A DNA stretch of 64,000 nt from positions 248,001 to 312,000 of the forward strand of contig NZ_JNKI01000001.1 of NCBI RefSeq assembly GCF_000702005.1, given 5' to 3'. The position numbers were made by a program, and so were the translations under genes. Origin of the DNA: Selenomonas sp. ND2010. Its GTDB lineage: Bacteria > Bacillota > Negativicutes > Selenomonadales > Selenomonadaceae. Under the pieces are notes generated by a model, which did no database searches, was not told the DNA's origin, and was given only the letters and a program-made list of their open reading frames with translations. Below, piece by piece: positions 40,197 through 50,014 of the stretch; the first letter of the stretch is position 1; every line of letters begins with the position of its first letter.

Positions 40197-41372
40197 ATGT
40201 CCATAACGATCAAGCAGGTGCCGACGCCGGCCTATGTAGTTGACGAAACGACACTCGAAAAGAACCTACAGATTTTAAAAGACGTGAAAGAGCAGGCGGG
40301 CTGCAAGATCCTCTTGGCCCAGAAATGTTTTTCGATGTTTGCCGAATATCCGCTGATCAGCCGCTATCTCGATGGGGCCACGGCCAGCGGGCTCTATGAG
40401 GCAAAGCTCGGCCATGAGGAGATGGCCGGCGAGAACCATGTGTTTTCGCCGGCTTACCGCCCGGAAGAAATCGAAACGATTGCGGCAATCTGTGACCATG
40501 TCATCTTCAATTCCTTCAATCAGCTGCGCCGTTTCGGCCCGCTCGTAAAGCGCATTCAGGCGAACCGCGGCGTAACGCATGGCATTGGTCTGCGCATCAA
40601 TCCCGAGTGCTCGACGCAGGAACAGGCAATCTATGACCCGTGCGCGCCGGGTTCGCGTCTCGGGGTTACCGCCGAAGTTTTTGCGGCTGCCGTTTCCCAG
40701 GAACCGGAGCTTTTTGAGCTGCTTAGCGGCCTGCACTTCCATACGCTTTGCGAGCAGGACAGCCCAGCGCTGGCCGTGACCCTTGATGCGGTGCGCGAAA
40801 AGTTTGGCCATTGGCTCAAGTGCGAAAATATCTGCTGGCTCAATATGGGCGGCGGTCATCATATCACACGGGCAGATTACGACCGCGCCCTGCTCATCAA
40901 TCTTGTCAAAAAAGCCCGGCAGGAATACGCCGTCGAGGTTTATCTCGAGCCGGGCGAGGCCGTCGCCCTGAACGCCGGTTACTTGGCAACCGAGGTGCTC
41001 GATATCGTCGAAAATCACGGCACGCAGGTCCTGGTGCTCGATGCGTCTGCGGCTTGCCACATGCCCGATGTGCTCGAGATGCCGTATCGGCCGCCGCTTA
41101 AAGATTCTGGGGAGGCAGGGGAGAAGAATTATACTTACCGGTTGTCATCCTGCACCTGTCTCGCTGGCGATATCATTGGCGATTACTCCTTTGATCGGTC
41201 CATCGCCATCGGCGACCGGCTTTATTTTGAAGATATGGTCATCTACTCGATGGTCAAGAACAACACGTTCAATGGCATGGCGCTGCCCGCTATCTGGCGC
41301 ATGGACAAGGATGGCGTCTGCACGCTCGTGAAGAAGTTTGGTTATGAAGATTTCAAGGGAAGGCTGTCGTGA
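40197..41372 (+). CDS. nspC: Carboxynorspermidine/carboxyspermidine decarboxylase
   Basis: A 391-residue PLP enzyme of the alanine-racemase-type (fold III) decarboxylases. VPTPAYVVDETTLEKNLQIL is followed by LLAQKCFSMF with the PLP lysine; LHFHTLCEQD and NMGGGHHITRADYD bind the phosphate; YLEPGEAV and SSCTCLAGDII carry the catalytic Glu and Cys of the partner subunit site. It removes CO2 from carboxyspermidine, giving spermidine. It follows the dehydrogenase by 12 bp with a weak AGGGAAAA site. Confidence 0.92.
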   Translation: MSITIKQVPTPAYVVDETTLEKNLQILKDVKEQAGCKILLAQKCFSMFAEYPLISRYLDGATASGLYEAKLGHEEMAGENHVFSPAYRPEEIETIAAICDHVIFNSFNQLRRFGPLVKRIQANRGVTHGIGLRINPECSTQEQAIYDPCAPGSRLGVTAEVFAAAVSQEPELFELLSGLHFHTLCEQDSPALAVTLDAVREKFGHWLKCENICWLNMGGGHHITRADYDRALLINLVKKARQEYAVEVYLEPGEAVALNAGYLATEVLDIVENHGTQVLVLDASAACHMPDVLEMPYRPPLKDSGEAGEKNYTYRLSSCTCLAGDIIGDYSFDRSIAIGDRLYFEDMVIYSMVKNNTFNGMALPAIWRMDKDGVCTLVKKFGYEDFKGRLS

Positions 41373-41373
41373 T

Positions 41374-42486
41374 ATGGTGAGAAAAAATACTGCACCCACT
41401 GCGGATGGCTTTTATATGCCGGCAGAGTTTGCGCCGCATCATGGGACGTTTTTGATCTGGCCGGTTCGTCCAGGCTCCTGGACCAATGGAGGGCGTGATG
41501 TACAGCCGGTGTTTGTACGGCTCATCGAGGAAATTGCTGCGGTTGAGGAGCTGTATCTGCTCGTCGGCGACGCGCATCGCGCGCAGGCTGAAGCGATGCT
41601 GGCACATCTGCCGCAGGAGCACATCCATTACCTCGCGATTCCGACGGACGATGCTTGGGCGCGTGATATGGGGCCCACCTATGTGGTGGACGGCAAGACG
41701 CGTCGCGGCATCAGCTGGCGTTTTAACGCCTGGGGCGGCGAAGTCGATGGCCTGTATCCCGACTATGCCAGCGACAATGCGGCGGCACCGCTTATGGCGG
41801 CCGCCCTTGGCGATGACTGCTATGAGGCGGGCGATTTCGTACTCGAAGGCGGTTCCATTCACGTCGATGGTGAGGGTACAGCCGTGGTGACCGAGGCTTG
41901 CCTCCTGAGTGCGGGCCGCAATCCACAGCTTGCGAAAGAGCAGATCGAGCAGAAATTAAAAGACTATCTGGGGGTCACGAAAGTCATCTGGCTGCCGCGC
42001 GGCATCTATAACGACGAGACCAACGAACATGTCGATAACGTCTTTGCGTTTGTCCGCCCTGGTGAAGCTGTGCTGGCCTGGACCGATGACGAGAAGGACC
42101 CGCAGTATGCACTGAGCCAGGCTGACCTTGCCGTTCTCGAAGGGGAAACGGATGCCAAGGAACGCCGACTGGTGATACACAAGGTGCCCATTCCTGAGCA
42201 GCCTGTCTGCATCACGGCCGAAGAGGCAAACAGCTTTGCCTTTGCTGATGGCGAAGATATGCGCGAGCCTGGCGAGCGCCTTGCGGCCAGCTATGTCAAT
42301 TTCTATATCTGCAACGGCAAGGTCATCGTGCCGCAGTTTGGCGATGCGATGGATGCGACGGCCTTGCAGATCCTGGGCAAGTGTTTTCCTGATCGCAAAG
42401 TCGTGGGACTGCCTGCGCGGGCTGTTATTGTCGGCGGTGGCAATTTCCACTGCCTGACCCAGCAGATACCAGCAGTAGGAATTTGA
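41374..42486 (+). CDS. aguA: Agmatine deiminase
   Basis: A 370-residue member of the guanidine-modifying superfamily that converts agmatine to N-carbamoylputrescine plus ammonia. PAEFAPHHGTFLIWP is the N-terminal motif, DDAWARDMGPTYVV the substrate Asp pair, GGSIHVDGEGT the Glu/His region, and GGGNFHCLTQQIP the active-site Cys (C360). The start at 41374 directly follows the nspC stop, so translation is coupled; an earlier frame start at 41338 lies inside nspC. Confidence 0.93.
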   Translation: MVRKNTAPTADGFYMPAEFAPHHGTFLIWPVRPGSWTNGGRDVQPVFVRLIEEIAAVEELYLLVGDAHRAQAEAMLAHLPQEHIHYLAIPTDDAWARDMGPTYVVDGKTRRGISWRFNAWGGEVDGLYPDYASDNAAAPLMAAALGDDCYEAGDFVLEGGSIHVDGEGTAVVTEACLLSAGRNPQLAKEQIEQKLKDYLGVTKVIWLPRGIYNDETNEHVDNVFAFVRPGEAVLAWTDDEKDPQYALSQADLAVLEGETDAKERRLVIHKVPIPEQPVCITAEEANSFAFADGEDMREPGERLAASYVNFYICNGKVIVPQFGDAMDATALQILGKCFPDRKVVGLPARAVIVGGGNFHCLTQQIPAVGI

Positions 42487-42501
42487 TTACGAGGTGATTC
42501 G

Positions 42502-43377
42502 ATGCGAAATGTGACCGTAGCTGCCGTACAGATGCAGATGACGGCGGACGTACAGGAAAATATCCAAAAGGCCGATGCGCTCGTGCGCAAGGCGGCCAAG
42601 CAGGGGGCAAATGTCATTCTGCTGCCCGAGCTTTTCGAGCGGCCGTATTTCTGCCAGCAGCGGCAGTATGAATTCTATGACTATGCAACGACAGTCGAGG
42701 AAAATCCTGCCGTGCAGCATTTCCAAAAGGTCGCTCGTGAGCTTGAGGTTGTGCTTCCCATCAGTTTCTATGAAAAGGATGGCACCCGGTTCTTTAACAG
42801 CATCGCCATGCTCGATGCGGATGGCAAGGTGCTCGGTGTCTATCGCAAGACCCATATTCCTGACGATCATTACTATCAGGAAAAATTCTATTTCACACCG
42901 GGTAATACCGGGTTCAAAGTATGGCCGACGCGCTATGGCAAAATCGGTGTCGGCATCTGCTGGGATCAGTGGTTCCCCGAGGCGGCCCGTGCGATGGCGC
43001 TCTTAGGGGCAGAGCTTTTGCTCTATCCGACGGCCATTGGCTCGGAGCCAATCTTGGGGGCTGACAGCATGCCGCATTGGCGCCGCTGCATGCAGGGCCA
43101 TGCCGGTTGCAATCTCGTGCCGGTCGTTGCGGCTAACCGCGTCGGCGTCGAGGAGGTCAAGCCCTGCGAGGAAAACGGCGGCCAGTCGTCAGCCCTTAGC
43201 TTTTACGGCTCGTCCTTTATTGCTGACAATACCGGCGCGCTCGTCGCTGAGGCCAACCGCAGCGACGAAACGATACTTACCGCGACCTTTGACCTCGACC
43301 AATGCCAGCAAGATCGCCAAAGCTGGGGCGTCTTCCGCGACCGCCGTCCAGAACTTTACGGCGAGCTGGTCAAATAA
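42502..43377 (+). CDS. aguB: N-carbamoylputrescine amidase
   Basis: A 291-residue nitrilase-superfamily enzyme. The catalytic triad is visible as LLPELFE (Glu), YRKTHIPDD (Lys) and GVGICWDQWFPEAAR (C153). It hydrolyses N-carbamoylputrescine to putrescine, CO2 and ammonia, completing the agmatine route begun by SpeA and AguA. GAGGTG lies at good distance from the ATG. It is the last gene of the polyamine operon, before a terminator built from two TTGACNNGTCAA-type dyads. Confidence 0.93.
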   Translation: MRNVTVAAVQMQMTADVQENIQKADALVRKAAKQGANVILLPELFERPYFCQQRQYEFYDYATTVEENPAVQHFQKVARELEVVLPISFYEKDGTRFFNSIAMLDADGKVLGVYRKTHIPDDHYYQEKFYFTPGNTGFKVWPTRYGKIGVGICWDQWFPEAARAMALLGAELLLYPTAIGSEPILGADSMPHWRRCMQGHAGCNLVPVVAANRVGVEEVKPCEENGGQSSALSFYGSSFIADNTGALVAEANRSDETILTATFDLDQCQQDRQSWGVFRDRRPELYGELVK

Positions 43378-43400
43378 ATAGCCACAAAATACCAAACGGG

Positions 43401-43440
43401 CAGCCTGACAAGTCAAATCTTGACAAGTCAGGCTGCTTTT
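43401..43440 (+). terminator. Terminator of the polyamine operon made of two TGACAAGTCA dyads
   Basis: CAGCCTGACAAGTCAA (43401-43416) and TTGACAAGTCAGGCTG (43420-43435) pair except for the two central bases of each dyad (AA opposite AA), with a 3-nt loop and a run of Ts after. Each arm is itself a one-mismatch copy of TTGACNNGTCAA. Confidence 0.75.
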
Positions 43441-43566
43441 TGCTAGCAGTAATTTCTAAGAAAGAACTAGACGAGCCGAGGGGTATAGCGGTATAATAGG
43501 AAACGGACTATGTAAAAATCGTGGCGCAGGTCACGCTTAGATATTTTGAGGAGGTTCTTTCAAACC

Positions 43567-45213
43567 ATGAAGAATACGAAACCTATTTACACGATTGGTC
43601 ATCGCAATCCGGATACGGACTCGATTTGCTCGGCTATCGGCTATGCGCATTTGAAGCAGGCGCTGGGACAGAATGTTGTTCCGGCTCGTGCTGGCAAGGT
43701 AAATGCTGAGACGAAATACGCGCTGGAATATTTTAAGGTTGAGCAGCCGCTGCTGCTGACGGACCTTTACCCGCGGGTAAAAGATATCACGATGGATTGC
43801 AAAATCGTGGTAAAGCAGCATGACACGCTGCGTCATTTGGGCGAAGTCATGCGCGAGCATGAGCTCAAATCGGTTCCGGTTACGGACAGCAAGGGCCTGC
43901 TCGTTGGTATCGTTACGGTTTCGGATTTGGCGAAACGCTATTTCCAGGAGCTTTCGATGCAGAACCTCTCGGAGATGCGTGTTCGCTATCGTGACATCAT
44001 CGCTGCTACGGACAGTGAAGTCCTCGTAGCCGGTGATGAGGGTGCTTTCATCGAAGGCAGTGTCCGTATCGCTGCGGGCAGCATTGAGACCATTAAAAAA
44101 GTCATCGATAAAAAAGACATCGTTCTCGTTGGCGACCGTCATGACGAGACGATGATTGACATCGTAAAACAGGGCGTTTCCTGCATGATTATCACGGGGG
44201 GCGGCCGCGTCTGCGCGGAAGTCCTGGAACTTGCCGAGGAGCAGAACACCTTCGTCCTGTCGACGCCTTATGACACGTATACGATTGCTCGTCTGATCAA
44301 TCAGTGCGTACCAATCCGCCGCATCATGCATGCAGATCCGGTTTGCTTCAAACCGCTGGATATGCTCTCGGATATCAAGGGCGCAATGGAAGAGACGAAC
44401 TACCGCAACTATCCGGTTATCGAAAACGGCCGTCTCGTTGGTATCATCAGCCGCGATAATATGGTTATGCCGGAGCGCGAGCAGGTTATTCTCGTTGACC
44501 ACAACGAGCGTGGTCAGGCCGTTGAGGGCATTGAGGAAGCTAAGATTGTCGAAATCATCGATCATCATCGCTTGGGTGGCATCCAGACGAGTGAGCCGAT
44601 TTACACGCATGCTGAGCCGGTAGGCTGCACGGCAACGATTGTTGCCAACATGCACTGGCAGAACGATGTCGAGATTCCGGCTTCGATTGCTGGTCTGCTG
44701 CTGTCGGCTATTCTTTCCGATACGGTCCTGTTCAAGTCCCCGACCTGCACGGAGTATGACAAGAAGACGGCTGAGCGTCTGGCTGAAATCGCTGGCGTTG
44801 ACATCAACGAGTACGGCATGGCAATGCTCAAAGCTGGTTCGGGCATCGGTGATATGACGCCGGTTGAGATTGCCAAGAATGACCTCAAGGAGTTCCAGAT
44901 TGGTGATTATCGCATCATCGTCAGCCAGATTTCGGTTATGGACCCGAAAGAGGTAATGGATCTTGAGCCGCAGATGATTGAAGCGATGACCAATATCTGC
45001 GAAAAAGAAGGCTTCGATATGAGCCTGGTCATGGTTACGGATATCCTCGAAGAGGCAACGTATCTCTTGTACGCTGGTTCGCCGAAGACGCTGATTGGTG
45101 AGGCCTTCAAGAAGGATGCCAGCGGTACGCATGTGTATCTGCCGGGCGTCATGAGCCGCAAAAAGCAGATCATCCCGCCACTTTCCGAGGCGGTAAAACG
45201 CATTGCCAACTAA
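43567..45213 (+). CDS. Manganese-dependent inorganic pyrophosphatase with CBS and DRTGG domains
   Basis: A 548-residue family II pyrophosphatase (PpaC/CBS-PPase). GHRNPDTDSICSAIGYAHLK gives the DxD metal motif, EIIDHHRLGG the DHH motif, and SRKKQIIPPL the C-terminal substrate motif of DHHA2. The catalytic halves are split by two CBS domains and a DRTGG domain (about residues 70-300), which bind adenine nucleotides and adjust activity. GAGGAGG lies 12 bases before the ATG at 43567. A TATAAT at 43492-43497 is the likely -10. Confidence 0.9.
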   Translation: MKNTKPIYTIGHRNPDTDSICSAIGYAHLKQALGQNVVPARAGKVNAETKYALEYFKVEQPLLLTDLYPRVKDITMDCKIVVKQHDTLRHLGEVMREHELKSVPVTDSKGLLVGIVTVSDLAKRYFQELSMQNLSEMRVRYRDIIAATDSEVLVAGDEGAFIEGSVRIAAGSIETIKKVIDKKDIVLVGDRHDETMIDIVKQGVSCMIITGGGRVCAEVLELAEEQNTFVLSTPYDTYTIARLINQCVPIRRIMHADPVCFKPLDMLSDIKGAMEETNYRNYPVIENGRLVGIISRDNMVMPEREQVILVDHNERGQAVEGIEEAKIVEIIDHHRLGGIQTSEPIYTHAEPVGCTATIVANMHWQNDVEIPASIAGLLLSAILSDTVLFKSPTCTEYDKKTAERLAEIAGVDINEYGMAMLKAGSGIGDMTPVEIAKNDLKEFQIGDYRIIVSQISVMDPKEVMDLEPQMIEAMTNICEKEGFDMSLVMVTDILEEATYLLYAGSPKTLIGEAFKKDASGTHVYLPGVMSRKKQIIPPLSEAVKRIAN

Positions 45214-45241
45214 GGTTGGACAAACAATACCATAGAAATCA

Positions 45242-45270
45242 AAGCCTTCCCCGTATGGGGAAGGCTTATT
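45242..45270 (+). terminator. Intrinsic terminator after the pyrophosphatase
   Basis: AAGCCTTCCCC (45242-45252) and GGGGAAGGCTT (45257-45267) form a perfect 11-bp stem with loop GTAT, followed by a short T-rich tract. Confidence 0.75.
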
Positions 45271-45300
45271 ATTCCGTTGATTAGGATACAGGAGGACATT

Positions 45301-47607
45301 TTGGAAATTTTTGAAGGTTTGAATCCCGCGCAGACAGAAGCAGTAAAGCATACGGACGGTCCGCTTTTGATTATGGCCGGTGCCGGTTCAGGAAAGACGA
45401 AGGTACTGACCTGTAAGATTGCCAATTTGCTGGCGCAGGGGGTGCAGCCCTGGAATATTCTGGCCATCACGTTTACGAACAAAGCAGCTACAGAGATGCG
45501 TGAGCGCGTCGATCGCATGATTGGCGAGGGGGCAAAAGATGTTTGGCTCAGCACGTTCCATTCGTTTTGTGCGCGATTCTTACGTCGCGAAATTGAAGCG
45601 ACAGACCTTTATAAGAAAAATTTTGTCATCTATGATTCGAGCGACAGCCAGGTAGTCATCAAAGATTGCCTCAAAGAACTCAATCTCGATCCGAAGCAGT
45701 ATGCGCCAAACTCCATCCAGAATGCCATATCGAATGCCAAGAATCAGCTCATGGGGCCGAAGGCCATGGAGCGCGATGCCGACAATTTCTTTCAGAAGAA
45801 AGTCGCTGAGGTCTATAAGCTCTATGCGCAGAAGCTGCGCACAAACAATGCGCTGGACTTTGACGATTTGCTGATGGTATCGGTTATCCTGCTCGAGGAG
45901 AACGAAGAAATCCGTACGAAATATCAGCGCCGGTTCAAATACATCCTCGTCGATGAGTATCAGGATACCAATGGCGCACAGTATCAGCTGACGAAAATCC
46001 TCGCGGCGCAGCATCATAACCTCTGTGTCGTCGGTGATGCCGATCAGTCCATTTATGGCTGGCGTGGTGCGGATATCCGCAACATCATGGATTTCGAGCA
46101 GGACTATCCGGAGGCCAAGACCATCAAGCTCGAGCAGAATTACCGCTCGACGAAAAACATTCTGGCAGCAGCTAATGCGGTTATTGAGCACAACGTCAAT
46201 CGCAAAAAGAAAGACCTCTGGACGGAGAATGCGACGGGCGAGAAGCTCACGAGCTATGAAGCCCGCGATGAGCGCGATGAAGCGCAGTTTATCGCGACGA
46301 CGATTTCCAAGCAGAAGACGATATTTAATGCATCGTATGGCGATATAGCGATTCTCTATCGCACGAATGCCCAGTCGCGCGTCATCGAGGAAACGTTCAT
46401 GCGCACAGGCATCCCCTATACGATGGTCGGTGGCCTCAAATTCTACGACCGCAAGGAAATCAAAGACATTCTTGCGTATCTGCGCGTGATTTACAATCCG
46501 CTGGATACCGTGAGCCTTTTGCGCATTATCAATGTACCAAAGCGCGGGCTCGGTGCCACTTCGCTGGCCAAGCTCACCGCTTATGCCGATGAGAACGGTT
46601 TGTCCTTGTTCGATGTCATCTCCAATCCGGAACTTCTCGATACGATTCCGGGAATTACGGCCCGCGTCAAGAAACCGTTGGAACTGTTCTCGACGTTTAT
46701 CTTCCAGTTCATGGGCTATCAGGCCAACATGCATCTAGACGACCTCATCGACAAGGTGTTGGAGGAGTCCGGCTATCTGGCTGAATTAAAGTCTGAGAAT
46801 AAGCCAGAGAACGAATCGCGCATTGAAAACTTGCGCGAGTTCATCGGTGTGGCCAAAGATTTTGAAAAGACGGAGGCCAATCCGAATCTCGAGACGTTCC
46901 TGTCGCAGCTCTCGTTGGTCTCGGATATCGACAATGCGGACATGGAAGAGGATCGCGTTACGCTGATGACGCTTCATTCCGCCAAGGGCTTAGAGTTCCC
47001 GATTGTGTTCATGATTGGCATGGAGGAGGGACTCTTTCCGCATTCGCGGACGCTCATGGATGAAAACGAGATTGAAGAGGAGCGTCGTACCTGCTATGTG
47101 GGTATCACTCGTGCGGAGCGCAAGCTCTATTTGACGAATGCACGTCAGCGCACGATTTATGGCAAAACCAATGCGTTCCCGCCGTCGCGCTTCCTGCAGG
47201 AGATTCCCGACGACTACGTCGAGCGTCTCGTGCCGCGCGCCAATGCTTATGGCTTTGCCAATGCGAATCATTACGGTGCCCAGCAGCAGAGCGGCTTTAT
47301 GAGCTTCCGTCCGAGCGCAAGCCAGATGGGAAATGGCGTGCACTTCAATGGCAAGCCGCAGTCGGCACTTGAGGCGATGGCAGCGCTACAGAAGAAGAAT
47401 GTCAACACGCAGCCAAGCGGCGGCGTCATCCGTCCGGACACGAGCATCCAGTGGAAGGTCGGCGACAAGGCTCGCCATGGGAAATGGGGCGTCGGCACTG
47501 TCGTATCGGTCAAGGGCAGCGGTGAAGAAGTCGAGCTCAAGATCGCTTTCCCTGGTCAGGGGGTCAAAGGTCTTATGCAGAAATACGCGCCGATTACCAA
47601 GGCATAA
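45301..47607 (+). CDS. pcrA: ATP-dependent DNA helicase PcrA/UvrD
   Basis: A 768-residue superfamily 1A 3'-5' helicase for nucleotide excision repair and removal of RecA or RNA polymerase. GLNPAQTEAV is the Q motif, MAGAGSGKTKVLT Walker A, VDEYQDTNGAQY motif II, GDADQSIYGWRGAD motif III, TLMTLHSAKGLEFP motif V and VGITRAERKLYLT motif VI. The C-terminal 60 residues (WKVGDKARHGKWGVGTVVSV) form the Tudor-like RNA polymerase-binding domain typical of PcrA. The TTG at 45301, six bases after AGGAGG, is the start. Confidence 0.93.
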   Translation: MEIFEGLNPAQTEAVKHTDGPLLIMAGAGSGKTKVLTCKIANLLAQGVQPWNILAITFTNKAATEMRERVDRMIGEGAKDVWLSTFHSFCARFLRREIEATDLYKKNFVIYDSSDSQVVIKDCLKELNLDPKQYAPNSIQNAISNAKNQLMGPKAMERDADNFFQKKVAEVYKLYAQKLRTNNALDFDDLLMVSVILLEENEEIRTKYQRRFKYILVDEYQDTNGAQYQLTKILAAQHHNLCVVGDADQSIYGWRGADIRNIMDFEQDYPEAKTIKLEQNYRSTKNILAAANAVIEHNVNRKKKDLWTENATGEKLTSYEARDERDEAQFIATTISKQKTIFNASYGDIAILYRTNAQSRVIEETFMRTGIPYTMVGGLKFYDRKEIKDILAYLRVIYNPLDTVSLLRIINVPKRGLGATSLAKLTAYADENGLSLFDVISNPELLDTIPGITARVKKPLELFSTFIFQFMGYQANMHLDDLIDKVLEESGYLAELKSENKPENESRIENLREFIGVAKDFEKTEANPNLETFLSQLSLVSDIDNADMEEDRVTLMTLHSAKGLEFPIVFMIGMEEGLFPHSRTLMDENEIEEERRTCYVGITRAERKLYLTNARQRTIYGKTNAFPPSRFLQEIPDDYVERLVPRANAYGFANANHYGAQQQSGFMSFRPSASQMGNGVHFNGKPQSALEAMAALQKKNVNTQPSGGVIRPDTSIQWKVGDKARHGKWGVGTVVSVKGSGEEVELKIAFPGQGVKGLMQKYAPITKA

Positions 47608-47627
47608 AAATCTTACAGGATTTCACG

Positions 47628-47671
47628 AAAATACCCGTTGCAGGCAGTATAGCTGCAGCGGGTATTTTTTT
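47628..47671 (+). terminator. Intrinsic terminator after pcrA
   Basis: AAAATACCCG (47628-47637) and CGGGTATTTT (47659-47668) enclose GCAG/CTGC, followed by seven Ts. Confidence 0.85.
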
Positions 47672-47755
47672 GGCAGCAGAACGCATAGCAGGCGCAGGTT
47701 TTGAGGGGAAAACGAAAAAAACAGAAGATTTTTTCATTTTGGAGGCATTGTACAA

Positions 47756-47785
47756 TTGACAGGTGAAAATGCCGCATAGTATACT
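47756..47785 (+). promoter_or_regulatory. Promoter of the FIST-MCP operon
   Basis: TTGACA (47756-47761) and TATACT (47780-47785) have 18-bp spacing. The -35 continues as TTGACAGGTGAA, one base off the window-wide TTGACNNGTCAA dyad. Confidence 0.65.
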
Positions 47786-47850
47786 CAAATTAAAGATGGA
47801 TTAAAGCGGACGTAAGTCCCTGCGAGGATGGAAGAGACAAGGAGAACAAT

Positions 47851-48963
47851 ATGGAGTATAAGATTGGACGCAGTCAGGCCGTGCCGGTGGATGATGCCAT
47901 CGAGCGTGCGTGTCAAGGCGTGACGCAGGCAAAATTTGTTTGGTTTACGACAACGGTAGATGCCTTTGCGGAAACCGCCAGCAAGATGCAGGCGCGGTTC
48001 CCGCAGAGCATCGTCATGGGGACGACCTCTATTGCTGCTTTTTCCCATGCGGGTATCTTCCACGACACGCTGGAAGTCCTGGCAATCACAAGCGGCATTG
48101 AATGCGTGGGCAATGTGCTCGAGGAGGCCGATCGCTGTCCGTTAAAATACGTTGGGCGTGTACAGGAGGCCGTTAGGCGGCTCGGCACGCATCGCGCCGA
48201 TGATACGATCTGCCTGACGGCCACCAATGGCTTGATTTCCTGTGAGGAATCGGTACTGGCCGTATTGAACTCGGTGCTGCGCAAGGAGAATATCCCCGTA
48301 TTCGGCGGTACTGCCGGCGACCGCGGCTTAGCGGAAAAGACGCTGGTATCGCTGAACGGCAAGGTCTATGATAAAGCTAGTGTATTCGTGCTGCTCCGCA
48401 ATCTGGGCGGCAGTATCCATCTCTACCGTGAGAATATCTATAAACCAATCTGCGAGCCGCTGACCGCTACGGCTGTCGATGCGTTCCATCGCAAGGTCAT
48501 GGCTTATGATGGCCGTCCGGCTTCGGAGATGGAGGCTAAGATGCACGGCCTGGCGGCTGCGCAGATGGATCGCAGCTTCCTGGACAGCAACCCGGTAGGC
48601 CGCATCATTGGCAAAGATATGTATATCATTGCTAACGATGACATGGACACGGATTGCCGGACGATGAAATATCATGCGCGCATCTATGAGAATGACCAGA
48701 TTGTCATGTTGCAGCCTGACGATTATCGCCAGGTCAATCGGAAAACTATGCAGAAAATCCAGCGCGATGTGCCGCAGCCGTCGCTTTCCATCATGGTAAA
48801 CTGCCTGGCACGCACGCTGCTCTTCGAGAGTGAAGGCTATGCCGATGAATTCTTCCGCAGCATGGGCACCGTGCTCGGCGATTATGTCGGCTGGGGCGGC
48901 TATGGCGAGCAGATCTATGAGCAGCATTTCAATCAGACGATGATTGCAGCGGTATTTGAGTAA
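47851..48963 (+). CDS. FIST-domain sensory protein
   Basis: A 370-residue soluble protein with an N-terminal FIST_N domain (about 25-200, with [16 protein letters not shown] and [13 protein letters not shown]) and a C-terminal FIST_C domain (about 215-350, ending [13 protein letters not shown]-like [13 protein letters not shown]). FIST domains are thought to bind small ligands such as amino acids and signal to chemotaxis or cyclic-di-GMP partners. AAGGAG precedes the ATG. The next gene, 10 bp away, encodes a soluble chemoreceptor, which fits FIST as its ligand sensor. Confidence 0.85.
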   Translation: MEYKIGRSQAVPVDDAIERACQGVTQAKFVWFTTTVDAFAETASKMQARFPQSIVMGTTSIAAFSHAGIFHDTLEVLAITSGIECVGNVLEEADRCPLKYVGRVQEAVRRLGTHRADDTICLTATNGLISCEESVLAVLNSVLRKENIPVFGGTAGDRGLAEKTLVSLNGKVYDKASVFVLLRNLGGSIHLYRENIYKPICEPLTATAVDAFHRKVMAYDGRPASEMEAKMHGLAAAQMDRSFLDSNPVGRIIGKDMYIIANDDMDTDCRTMKYHARIYENDQIVMLQPDDYRQVNRKTMQKIQRDVPQPSLSIMVNCLARTLLFESEGYADEFFRSMGTVLGDYVGWGGYGEQIYEQHFNQTMIAAVFE

Positions 48964-48973
48964 GGAGCATATT

Positions 48974-49987
48974 ATGGGATTCTTTAATTTTGGCAAATGC
49001 AAAGAACCGCTGTACAATCAGCGAGCAGCGGAAGAGAACAAGCAGCAGGCAGCAGTGCCTAGAACCGTGAAAACGATGGCAAAACCGGCTGCTGCAGCAC
49101 CGGCAAGACCAGAGCGGGTCGATGAGCAGATCGCCTATGGCATCGATTACCTCGATGAGCGCATGAATGAACTTACCCAGGCCGAAGCGGGTATTGCCGA
49201 ATACGTGCACAAGATGAACGAAACGTATGCGGGCATCGGTCAGGTGAATGAGGATTTTGCCTCGCTCAATGATCACTTCAATCAGCTGGAAGACTATGCG
49301 CAAAATATCTCCACCATCATGGAAAAGTCCCAGTCGGTAGTCAGCAATGCCGGGAGTAGTGTAGGCTCCCTGGCTGGTAAGATGCAGGAAATCGAGGGTA
49401 AGCTCGATGAAATCACGACGGTGTTCCAACAGCTCGAGGAAAAGTTCACCAATATCAAAAAGATGTCCGAAGGAATCGAAGGGATTGCTACGCGCACGAA
49501 CCTCCTATCGCTCAACGCCTCCATCGAGGCTGCCCGTGCCGGCGAAGCTGGCCGCGGGTTCAGCGTCGTAGCGGAGAATATCCGCGAGCTGGCGGCATCG
49601 ACAAAGGGGTTGGTCGAAGGCATCGATACGAATATCAATTCGCTGTATCAGTCCATTGCCGAACTGAATCAGGCTATCGAACAGACCCGCCAGAAGACCG
49701 CGGAGAATGCGTCCTTCGTCGGGGAGGTGCAGGCAAGTTTCGATGATGTGACCAAAAGCACGGAAAGCGTTGGCGATTACAGTAAGCGCATTGCCGCAGG
49801 AATCCATAAGACCAGCAGTATGATGGATTCGATAGCGGATGGTGCCAGCTCCGTTGGCGGCTTGGTCACATCGATGCGCCAGAACATCCATGGCCTCAAA
49901 GAGCTCATGAGCGAGAAAAACGTGATTGCCTGCAGCATGATTGACTTCTTGCGTCAGGTTAAAGTCTTGGTAAAAGAACGTCGTTGA
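48974..49987 (+). CDS. Soluble methyl-accepting chemotaxis protein
   Basis: A 337-residue chemoreceptor without membrane helices. After a Gly-Phe-rich start and an Ala/Pro/Arg linker, nearly the whole protein is a coiled-coil MCP signalling domain with the conserved hairpin tip [21 protein letters not shown] (split at the turn) and [15 protein letters not shown]. It should contact CheA/CheW in the cytoplasm. There is no sensor domain of its own; the co-transcribed FIST protein probably supplies it. The start at 48974 follows AAGGAG. Confidence 0.87.
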   Translation: MGFFNFGKCKEPLYNQRAAEENKQQAAVPRTVKTMAKPAAAAPARPERVDEQIAYGIDYLDERMNELTQAEAGIAEYVHKMNETYAGIGQVNEDFASLNDHFNQLEDYAQNISTIMEKSQSVVSNAGSSVGSLAGKMQEIEGKLDEITTVFQQLEEKFTNIKKMSEGIEGIATRTNLLSLNASIEAARAGEAGRGFSVVAENIRELAASTKGLVEGIDTNINSLYQSIAELNQAIEQTRQKTAENASFVGEVQASFDDVTKSTESVGDYSKRIAAGIHKTSSMMDSIADGASSVGGLVTSMRQNIHGLKELMSEKNVIACSMIDFLRQVKVLVKERR

Positions 49988-50014
49988 TGGCGCGAGGATA
50001 ATGCGCGCAGTTAA

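Noticed and set aside
43537-45351. Open frame of about 600 codons on the minus strand opposite the pyrophosphatase gene
   Set aside because: It lies fully antisense to a clear pyrophosphatase, has no ribosome site and low-complexity Arg/Asn/Asp-rich sequence typical of the reverse complement of codon-biased genes. Similar antisense frames at 45580-46734, 38844-39974 and 53762-54814 were dropped for the same reason.
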